Shown in pieces: positions 27,601-39,600 of a stretch of DNA of 64,000 nt (positions are counted from its first letter, which is position 1; the number at the start of each line of letters is the position of its first letter). The position numbers and the translations under genes were made by a program. The stretch comes from Pomphorhynchus laevis (Eukaryota; Acanthocephala; Palaeacanthocephala; Echinorhynchida; Pomphorhynchidae): the NCBI GenBank assembly GCA_012934845.2, contig WNNJ02000108.1, positions 434,001 through 498,000 of the forward strand. The letters are read 5' to 3'. The notes under the pieces were generated by a model, which had not been told where the DNA came from, made no database searches, and saw only the letters and a list, made by a program, of their open reading frames with translations.

Positions 27601-30600
27601 CAGTTTTGAAATGGTTAAAAGCAAAACGTAATCCCATTTTCAATTATAAATTGTTAATAAAATTTAAAAAGTCAATTGGCGTTTAAAAAAGCAGTTTTTA
27701 TTCCAATATTATAATATTAATTATAATTATTAATATAATTAGTTAATTAATTATAATTAATTATAATTATTACTTATTAATTATAATTAATATGCTCAGT
27801 AACTTTACACTGTCGGTCGTATTCTGAAATAAAATGCAAAACTCGAGGTAACGGAAATTGTAATTTCTAATTAAATAAACAGCAATAAGGATCGACCTTT
27901 TGGATCTTTGTGAAATTCATTAATTTAAATTGACAATTAATAAATGATTTAAACAGCAATACCGAAAACATTAAATAATATATTATAAATTAAATTTCTT
28001 AAAAGTATATAGCAAATTAAATGAAATAATTTTAGAATGCAGCAATTTCCTCATTGGTTAAATGAATAACGCAAATTAAATGAATAACGCTTTTAATGCA
28101 TTTCGTTATTTTTGCTTAAAAACAAGCAAAAATTACCTCATTGATTTCGGACAAATGCGATTTTAATTCTCCATCAGAATCGCTAGTAAACGATTCGGTC
28201 ATTATTCCAGTATCGATCTTTTAAAAAATAAGCAATTATTTCGGAAAAAATAAAAATGCGAACGTACAAGAGCCAATTTAGAATTACTGCTTTTTTTGCG
28301 CAGTTCTGAAATCTAAATGAAGTATATATCGTCACAATAAGTAATTAAATTGTTTTTTTTTCAGGCAAACTTTGAAATTTAACTTAATTAAAAATTAAAT
28401 GAATAACGCTTTTAATTTGCTTTCACCTTGTAACACTAGACTGAACAGATTAAAATCAAAGCAACTATGTTTATAAGCATAGAGTATAAGAGCACTATCG
28501 TAGATTTAAATATCAACTCTATTAGTTTGAATTACATCGAGAAGTTTTTAACTACCAGGTATTCGGAGTCAATCGGATGAAGTTGTTAGTTTGGTTTAGC
28601 TTTGTGAAAGAAAGCTAATCAAAAAACTCGCAGAAAACATCTAAAATTCATATTATGATCAAGCGAGCTAAAGTCCATAATGCATTTTTGTAATTTTCTA
28701 AATAGGACAAATGCGATTTTTTTGATAACGAGGTCACTGAATTTCTTGCAAAACTTTTCCGTAGACAATTGTGATATGTGGAAGTAACCGAAATAAAAAT
28801 ATCTTGAATAAAACCAATTTAAATGAATTATATTGTCATAGCCTGTTTAGTTCTAAAAATGGGATTACTGAAGATGATCTAACACTTAACACTTCAAATT
28901 TCTAAATAGTTAGAGTTGATAAAACGAGTAAATCGCAAAATTATTTGAATTCAGTAAAACGATTTTCATGTCATTAAAATTTGTGTAAAGAATTACACAA
29001 ATTTGTAATAATTACTTATAATTTACAATAAAATTTGTTTACAATTTGTTTCTAATAAAAAAAAACAAAGATTTAATTATCAACTCTATTGGTTTGAATT
29101 TTTTGGGACGTTTCTAACTAAAAAAAAGTCGGGGTCAATCGATCAATTTTAGAGTGATGGATTGATTAAGCAAATAATTTTACTTATTTGGAGTGATTAA
29201 TTCATCGCAATTATAACATCATCTCGATAATTCAATTTATGAGATTGCTAAATACCGTCTCGGCGATTTCCACAAGTGTTGCAAGCCACATACTCTTTGG
29301 TATTAAATGAATTTAAAAAAAATAATGAAAATTTTAAAACCTAATTAGTACACCTCTTTTAAAACGGATACATGTTTATCGCGAAGATCAGCATACATGG
29401 ATTTCATTTGCTCGTACTTCTTCTCAAATGATAAACATTTATCTAAATTAAATGTAAAATAAAAAAAAACTAAAATTTACGACAAACTTTGCAATTCCTT
29501 TGCTTGTGCTTGCTGTGATGTATTAGAAATAATTGAAGCTTCTAATAGAAGAAGTTTTGATTGAGTAGATTGTAACACCTAATTACAAAAAGGTTATTAA
29601 TCTCAAATCCGAAAATTAGCAAATTTTGTATAAAGTCAGTTACTAAATCTCTAATATAAAAGATACTTTATTAAATATGATGATGGATTGTAAAATACAT
29701 AATAAAGATGATTGTGAAACGTGAAAAAAGAATAAAAATAAAAATACATTAAATTTATTAAATTAAATAATTTAAATATTTTAATTATAATCTAATATCA
29801 AATGGTTATTTGATATATTTATATAATTAATTATTAATAATTATAGTATAATTATAGTTTATTAACATGGCAAAATTAAATCACTAATTTTAATCAGTAA
29901 ATATAGCAAAACAAGGACAATGACAAACGAGACCAATTAATATGGTAATTTTGACAATATAATATAATCTGAGCAATTTATTAAACCCATACAGTCTTTC
30001 GACGATGGATATAAAAAGGTGACAAAATTAAATAAAGAAAAGGAATATCATCTTTCCATATTACTGATTACGCTATAGAAATATAGCGAAATCGATATTA
30101 CTATATGGGAAGCTGCTATATCGATAGTTGCACAACGACAGAAAATGTAAATTGAATTTATAACGCACAGAAGTTGCATTGACATCATTTTCTCAAATAC
30201 TTAAATAAAAAGGATATTACTCCAATTAGCCGCATGTTGGTCATTAGAGCGTAACAACCAAACCATAGCGTGTATGTTTAACCGGCAAAATTCTAGTACA
30301 TCGGAGGCTCGTCCAAACTATACTTTGAGAAAGTGAATATTGCATAACATGAATATATATGAAGTTAGGCCGAATATTTAGCACATTATGTGACATATTT
30401 TGCTAGTACTTGAATACGAGGTGCATCACACGTAGAGCACATATCTTCAAGATAATTTAGCGTAAACCTCAATATTTAAGGAATCTGGTGCTATAACTAA
30501 TATAGCTAAGTATTCAAATCCATTCCTTCTGTAGAATACACACTTTAACGTCGATTATACACACCGCCTCGAATTATAAATCTTTTAAAAATCGTTTTAG

Positions 30601-33600
30601 CCTGAGATATAAAGCGCACAACCAGGACAGAAAGATTCCAGTAGTTACAAACTCGAAAAACAGCTAGAGCGAGTTTTGGGGTATCCTTAAATAAAAGAAA
30701 TAGTTCCTTATAGAAAATTTACATGAAACTTAAACATAACAAAGCTAGCCTGAACTTCCTATAATACCTTGATTTTATGAGCAATGACCTCATTCGTTCA
30801 CTCTTTACGATGGACGGAATTAAAATTTCCTTTGATAATATAGTCTCTATATCTTAATCAACTGTGTATTGCACATTTTACATAATTGGATGACATACTT
30901 GAAATCGTATCGACTTTGTTGATTCATCACTAGTTTAAAAGGTTCGATTAGGTCAATCGTGTATTACTCACTTAACCCCAAATATATTGTTTCGTTTATT
31001 AAGTGTTTTGAGATAATTATTGAGTCAAATCTATGGTGAGTTTCAACTGTCATAACTTTTAAAATCTTACTGCCGCAAACTGAGGTGATATGCAGGACGA
31101 TCCCACAAGGCCCTACGCTATTATCTTTCTAAGTAGCGAATATATTGTTGTTTATGCGAGAACGACCATCATAATGCATATTAACGTTGGTCCTTTGTAA
31201 AACACTAAGAAAACAAATTGAGAGAAATATATAAGTGTTTGGTAGCAGATATGAGCAAACTGTCATTTGAGAAAGCTGTTTCTTTCTTTGAACCCTCTTG
31301 TTTACTATGATAAAATACAGATGAAGAAACAAATAATCGGATGTTATGGAAAAATAAAACAAATTGATAAATGACAATGACTTTAAGTCAAGAAAGCTCA
31401 ATGGATTTCTAATAAATGATATTTTACGGTAGTGGTCTTGCTAGCTAAACTCATATCATGTTCGACGTTATATGTAATCGTTTCTAGCTCTCTGTAACAC
31501 GATCTGTTGTCTTAAATTGTGAGTTTACAACTCCAAATATCTCAATAAGATTGGGACCTGTCCAGCTTTTTATCAAGAAAATCGATGACCTTATACAAAA
31601 TACAATACATGGATTTCACTGTAAATTCCGTAGAATTCAAATAAAGTATAATACTTGCAAAGATTCGTGCTCGTCGTTTCGCCACATCTTCGAGTGTTCC
31701 TATTTAGCAAAGCTATATAAGGGCAAAGTTGAAGAACTCATTATATGAATCAAGCTGTAAAGATATAAGTATTTATTACACATTTTGTTTTCTTTTAATT
31801 TTACACTAGCTAAAAGGTTAATTCTAATATTGAGAATAGAAGTTAATTGCATGAAGTCAAAGCACTTGAAAAATACTTTTATAAAATCCACTTTGAAAAA
31901 CTGAATACTTTAAAGATGGTAAACTCTTGTAACTCTTAAACATTTAACAAACATACGAAATTAAAGCTAACATATTCGCTTAAAGCTAACATATTCAAGG
32001 AAACGATTTGAAACGATTTAAAACGATCGCTAATCGTTTAAGGAAACAAATTGAAACGATCGTTAAAACAATAAAATTAGCATTTTTATAAATACAAATT
32101 TATTTTGTTTGAAATAGAGTTGAAGAAGATGCAATTTCATCATTTTATAGAAGCCTAAAATTTATCGAAAACGTTTTCACATGTTCAGCGGCAAAACCCT
32201 ACACTATGACCGCAAACTTTGCACGATTAGTGCAAACTTAAAGATGACGTGCTAATGCACGTCGTCGTTTTAATAATAGAAATGCTAAATCATCAGTCCC
32301 ATGTACCTCTAACTACTGGATGAAAAGGAGGACCGGCAGACGGCACGAGTATGTCAAAGCATACATAGAGCTAATAAATTTCTAGCAAACAAAAAAAAAT
32401 TCTAGGTGTTTATTAGATGCTTCACCAAAAGGATCTTAGCTAAGAGAACTGGCTAATGCCAGAGCATTCTCTCTATTTAGCTGCCAACTTTATTATATTT
32501 TACGAGAAAATGAGAGATTATTGTGGGGAATTTTTGTACATCGATGTGACAGCCACGATAGAATCGACAAAATGATAACTAGTACTGGTCCTCCTCTGCA
32601 TCCAGTAGTGGAAAATACCTGGCATCAATGAGTCAAAAAATGACGAAACGGTACTAATTATCGTTTGGTGGATTCATTCGTAGTTGCCACATCGATGTAC
32701 AAAAATTCCCCATGGAAATCTCTCATTTTCTCGTAGAAGTTTTAAAGTTTTAAATCAATTCAAGGGAACGATCACTAGTTGCTGCTTAACGATGAGTCAC
32801 GTCCTCGTTAGAGTAATGGATCGTTAAAGTAAAATGTACTACGTACTTACAGCAAGAAATCAGAAAGAACGTTTTATAATTTTTATTTTTGGTAACCGAA
32901 TAAATAGATTTGTAACATGATTCCAATGTGCCTCTTTATGATTTACCGCTACGAAAGTAGCGGTAAATCATAGTGAAATAAGTGAATATGCTCACTCTTC
33001 ACTTAAAATAGCTGATCTGTTAAAAACCTATACTGTAAAATACCTGATCTAAAGTAAAATAGATATTTTTCATCAAGTTTTCTAACTTTTGAGTTAAAGT
33101 ATTTTTAACTTTTGAGTTTATTTCGACTTGAGTTTCCTAACTTTTGTGAGTTCCACAGTTTTTTATTATTCTCAATCAATTTTCTATTTTACAAAATTGA
33201 TCGAAAAATTTATATAAAGTAGAAATAAATTAAGACGCTTAACTGCTGCATTGCGCCGAGTACGTAAAGTTGATTGTATCACTATCATTTGAATGATTTC
33301 GGGTATTTTTAAAGATTTGTCTGGTTATGAAGAATTGCACAATTTTGACTTATACAATATAATGATGTTAGTCGGCAAAATCAATTACTAAATGATTAAT
33401 TTTTAATACATTAAAATTAATGGCATTAATTTATATATTTATAGATAAGATATATAAAACAGCGGTAGTTTTACAATAGTATACATTTATTCTTATGTAA
33501 ACAAAGCATATGCAACTGTTTAGTTCAGATTATCCAAAATAAAACAATATTATTTAACTTCTTATAAATATTATAAATATTATAATTTTATTTTGTACAG

Positions 33601-36600
33601 ATGAAGGTCTAATATCAAAAAAAATCTAAATAAATCAACATTAGCTTATATGTTTATAGATACGCATCATATTAAAACAAAAGGTGTAATACTTTATCTT
33701 TATTCAATAGTTCTTGCTTGAGTTGATTTATTTCTTCAGCGAGTCGTGTTTCAGATGAAGCAATCTAAACAATCCGAGACATAAATCACTCACGAAACAT
33801 TAAAAAACGTACGTGTTGCTGCGTTGTCATTTCAACGTTAGAATTTGTAACATTTTCGAACATACTGGAATCGAGCGAAAATAGATCAGCGCTATCCTCA
33901 GGTGAGCGAGGCCTAAAAACATCAGTGAAATGCAGTCAACAGCAAAAATGTTACCGAGTGTCCAAGGTTGGCTTATCAACAGATACAGTATGATCATAAG
34001 ACACGTAAACATTTTCAGCAGGCTCACTGAATGTTCTATTAATCCACCAAGGTGTTAACGGATAATCATATTCACTATTAGCCTACAAAATTACAAAATA
34101 CGACATGTGAAGTAGTCGCTTTATTGATTTCACTAAAGCGACTATAAATTATGTGTTTTACCAATAAAATAAATTAATTTCATTAATTTCATTAATTAAA
34201 TTAATAAAAATAATTTATTAATTAATAAATAAAATAAAAAAATTTCATTATCTACTGATAATGAAATTTATTTCTACGTTTCTCTAGCCGCTGCTTACAT
34301 CATTAAAAAATGTAAAAATTGTACAATTTGAGCTAATTATACAACAGACAATTCTAGAATTTCAAATTAGATTTAATTTACTGCTTGCGATAACACTTTG
34401 AATGGTGTACATTTTACGAATATTCATAAAGAATTAATAAATATTATTTATATTTTATTATAAATAAAATATAAATATATATAAATATATATTTATATAT
34501 ATATTTATTTATATATTTATATGTATAAATATTAATATAAAGAATTAATTAATTATCTTTATATTCTCTTATATAAAAAATACATTGTTCACTTGAAAGC
34601 TACTAGTATATAATTATATCATAAAAAAATTAAAAAATTTATTATATTAATATAGTATATCAAGATATTTAATAAATTACATTTTAAATGCAAACAGTTG
34701 CAGAATAGCAAGTTGTTAATCAAAAATATGAACATTAGAATAATAAAAACATACTGCAACATCGTTGACATCTTGTCTATTTTGTACTTCATCAACTACA
34801 TTTAGAACACAGACTGGTGATTTATAATTGTCGATATCGTCTTTTAATAAGAAATTAGGTTCTTTCTAAATTGAAATACCGTATAAAGAATAATCTACTA
34901 CTACTTTACCGTAAGAGCGGGAATTACTAGAAGATCCTTTAAAAACTTGTAAGATGTTGAAATGTGATAGAACTTTTGTAGCCTGCAAAGGAAAAATTTA
35001 ATACTTAAAATCACAAAAGCATATATTTACTTTTTGAAGATGCTTCTAAAACGAGTATGGTGTCCATCCAGATCACCTTGTTTCAGTGCTAAATTGGCGA
35101 ACATAAAATGCGTATTCTGAAAAAAACGTAGAGTGTCACTAGAATCGATTAGATATTTATAAACTTGATTAACTTTATCTTTATCAAGTTTAAACAAGTA
35201 TGTTGCATTTTAAATAAATAATTTGCTAAAATTAACGCTTGAAATCACCTGCAAATTAAAACTTTTAGATATTCCAATTTTGTTAAGTTGATTTTTAGGT
35301 AAGGTTCGTTTATATATACTCAAAACTTAATATTTTTTGAAAGTTAAAGCTTGCATGAAAAAGTATATAATGCAAGCTTATTCTTTGACCTTATGCAATG
35401 AATTTGATATTGAAAAGAGTTCAAAAATGAGATGTATTCATATCTAATTAAATTTGAGTAAAGTAATAAGTGAAAAACAAAGATCAGAGAAGAACGATTG
35501 TAATTTTATAGATTAGAGAAAATCATAAAACACAAGTAACTAAATAATTTGAAAAATTAAGCAATCATTATTTAAATATAAGAATACTACATTTAATGCT
35601 AAGAATCTTTGAAGGTTGACAATAATAATTGTATGCTATTTGATTACCAAAATACGATTACCAAAGTATCATGTTATTAAAACGGGTGATAACGTAAAAT
35701 ACATTATCATTACTTAGGTACCAAATCCTCCTACATGATCTTACATTTTAAATTGGAGAAATTCGGCAATCACTTGTGCACAAATAATAGATTTAATAAT
35801 ATTTTGTAAGACTCATATCAATGAAAGAATTTAGAAACTATAATGATGAGATTAATAAAGTAACGGCTTTGAATAAATAGGTATCAAATTAGTAGATGAT
35901 CATTCTTTATAGTATCAGGTAAAATTGTGAAGAAGAATATGTTGTCATAAATGTAAAATACATATTACATATATCCAATATATTAATGAAGGATATATAT
36001 GGTTTGTTTATTCATATATATTCTGTAATATTATATTTACTAAAAATTAATATTTTTTGAAAGTTAAAGCTTGCATGAAAAAGTATATAATGCAAGCTTA
36101 TTCTTTGACCTTATGCGGTGATGTGATATTGAAAAGAGTTCAAAAATGAGATGTATTCATATCTAATTAAATTTGAGTAAAGTAATAAGTGAAAAACAAA
36201 AGATCAGAGAAGAACGATTGTAATTTTATAGATTAAAGAAAATCATAGAAAACTTAAGTCACTAAATAATTGGAAAAATTAAGCAATCATTATTTAAATA
36301 ACTAATTTTCCAGTCTCGTGTTATTAAAATTTAAGCTTAAATTTCAATTAGGCCAAGTAATTGAGCCAATAATAATTTAGAGTAATAGCATTTTAAATTA
36401 TAATGTTTTAATAGTATTTTAATTCAAACAACAATCGCTAAAGACTATCGAAAAACAATATCCATAATGCAAAACTCGTTACACTAATAGTCCATACAAG
36501 TATTAAATAAAATTTTCACGCTAAACGATTCATTCACGATGGATTTATTTAACGAAGTGAATAGATTACAATGAATAGATTAATTTTAGCAATGAGCCTT

Positions 36601-39600
36601 TAAATAAGTATAAATTTCAATCAAATATGATTCCATGGTTAATATGATACTTGATTTGCAAATACCTGTATGCATTTCAAACAACATCTTTACCAAAAGA
36701 TCGTATAGACAGTTAGCCTCTTGAATGCAGCAAACAAGAGGACTAAGTCTGCATTGTCCTTGAGCTGTATGAGAAAATGTTCCATCTTGATGAATTGATG
36801 CAAACACTTAAACCAATTTAAAATTTAGAAAGCTATAAATTTTTGTTAAAACGTTAGCAGTATACCCGACTTTTGGAAATCTAATATGCAATCCAAATAG
36901 TCCATAACATCAGCGCTGATTTCGAAACTTAAAGATCAAATACAAAATTAATTCAGAAACCTGGCAAATTCAAATATAGCAATAAAAAAATAATAAAAAA
37001 AATCAATAATTTAGTTATAAATGAATTTTAAAATTTAATTTTCCAAATCTTTCATGTATTAATTTGATTATTATTAAAGTAATGTTCTTTTAAAATATAA
37101 GGTGACAGCTAGCAGCATATATAAGTACAATGAATTACTAGTTAAATTAGTTATTTAAAAATATATTTAAATTAATAATTAAATAATTTGAAAATTAAAT
37201 ATAATAAAATTAATTATTTGAAAATAAATTAGCAGTTTAAAAATAACATTAGAATTCAATTAAACAATATATCAAATGAAGAATTCAACATTATGGTAAC
37301 CTAAAAACAAATCTAAGAATACTACATTTAATGCTAAGAATCTTTGAAGGTTGACAATAATAATTGTATGCTATTTGATTACCAAAATACGATTACCAAA
37401 GTATCATGTTATTAAAACGGGTGATAACGTAAAATACATTATCATTACTTAGGTACCAAATCCTCCTACATGATCTTACATTTTAAATTGGAGAAATTCG
37501 GCAATCACTTGTGCACAAATAATAGATTTAATAATATTTTGTAAGACTCATATCAATGAAAGAATTTAGAAACTATAATGATGAGATTAATAAAGTAACG
37601 GCTTTGAATAAATAGGTATCAAATTAGTAGATGATCATTCTTTATAGTATCAGGTAAAATTGTGAAGAAGAATATGTTGTCATAAATGTAAAATACATAT
37701 TACATATATCCAATATATTAATGAAGGATATATATGGTTTGTTTATTCATATATATTCTGTAATATTATATTTACTAAAAATTAATATTTTTTGAAAGTT
37801 AAAGCTTGCATGAAAAAGTATATAATGCAAGCTTATTCTTTGACCTTATGCGGTGATGTGATATTGAAAAGAGTTCAAAAATGAGATGTATTCATATCTA
37901 ATTAAATTTGAGTAAAGTAATAAGTGAAAAACAAAAGATCAGAGAAGAACGATTGTAATTTTATAGATTAAAGAAAATCATAGAAAACTTAAGTCACTAA
38001 ATAATTGGAAAAATTAAGCAATCATTATTTAAATAACTAATATAATATGTATAGTATATAATATGAAATATATATTTTATAATAGAAAATTTATAAATAA
38101 ATTTTTAAATAAAAATTATAATAAAAATATTTACCAAAAATATATTATCCAATTTTCATAAAAAATTAAAAACAAGAAGTAACATGTAAAATAACAAGTG
38201 AAATGCAACATTAAAGGAAAATAAATATTATTTGATACAATGCCAAAATTCAGTATTATATATAACAAAGTCTAGTATGTTATAGTTAAACAATAATAAA
38301 TTAGAATCCTGATCACTAAAAAAGCGGTTCGATTGGCATATTACTGTTAATATAGTCTAAAGGATTTAATATTAACTTACTAGGCATCTGTCGATCTACC
38401 AACCTCGCCTTGGAAATCGTTAAATTTTATCTGAAGATTGCCCGGAACGAATCGATGCTACTTAAACAACGCAATGAGTTTATGAATATATAAAATAAAA
38501 AACCTTATCGTGAAAGTACATTTTCCGGCTAAGCAGATCACAGTATTTTTCAAGCATTGAACCAAATCGATTTGGTAGTGAATGCTGAATGAAAATAAAT
38601 ATTAATTGATAAAGTTAATGATATAGAGTACCCAGAAAACGCCTAGCTGACCAATATAAGATATAACAGGCATTGAATCTGTAATAACCTAAATACATAA
38701 ATCAACTGAAAAACTTTTGATAAAATTTGAATTTCGTGGTTACTTGCTTGCGAAGTTTGAGATATTTCCAATCGCCAGTGTTGGAGTACACGAATATACT
38801 ATATTTTATATAGTATATATAGTATACTAGATTATATACTTTATAATATCTAATATTAAATATTATTAATATAATATTAATAATATTTTAATATCTAATA
38901 CATAAGAGATGGCGTGAGGAACACTAGGATACTATTAAAATAAATGCTGAAAAGTAAAGCAGCGAAATAATAGCTGAAGTAGATAAACTTAAGAGAAATC
39001 AAGATAACAATGTTGTGTCCAAGTTCCCTCTGAGCTCTATGGAACACATCAAGAGCATTCAACCGCTGTCAAATTTGTAGCGTAAAACGTTTAAAGCGTA
39101 AAATTCGAAATTAAGTTTTAAAAAAATTAATAAATTAAAATTATTTTGGATATGAACGTTTAAGCTTTTTAAATTCTAATAAAAACTATATATAATTAAT
39201 TGTTTATCCTTTAAAATTAAGTTGGGAGAGGATATAATAATTCTATTTGGCTCTTTCTTCGAGAAAACACGTGCTTTCTGAATAGGCCAATCGCATTGGC
39301 GAAAATTTCTTATTTTTCTCGGAGAAAGAGCCGACTAATTGTTAATATAATTGAGATTAATAAATCAAGATAAATAAAATATAATATTTATCACTTTTAC
39401 AAATCAATAAAAATCATTTTTAAATGCTTAGAGAAATTTACTTCATCTCGGCAGTGAACAGCATTTGCTTGACTGAAATTCCAGCAAATAATTTTTATTT
39501 CAATTTTTCGGAAAACCTATTTTTCCAAATAAAATTACATTATCTAAGTCACAACGCCTTAAGTCACAATTTCGCAGAGGCGGCCGAAACGACCAGTTGA

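Noticed and set aside
33827-34027. Sixty-six-codon minus frame as a gene
   Set aside because: It overlaps exons 12-13 and their 42-bp intron in another frame.
36586-36665. Continuation of the exon 8 reading frame to a stop at 36586
   Set aside because: A gtattt donor at 36665 in phase 1 joins exon 9 with a gap-free match to the family; the continuation has only a loose pattern match.
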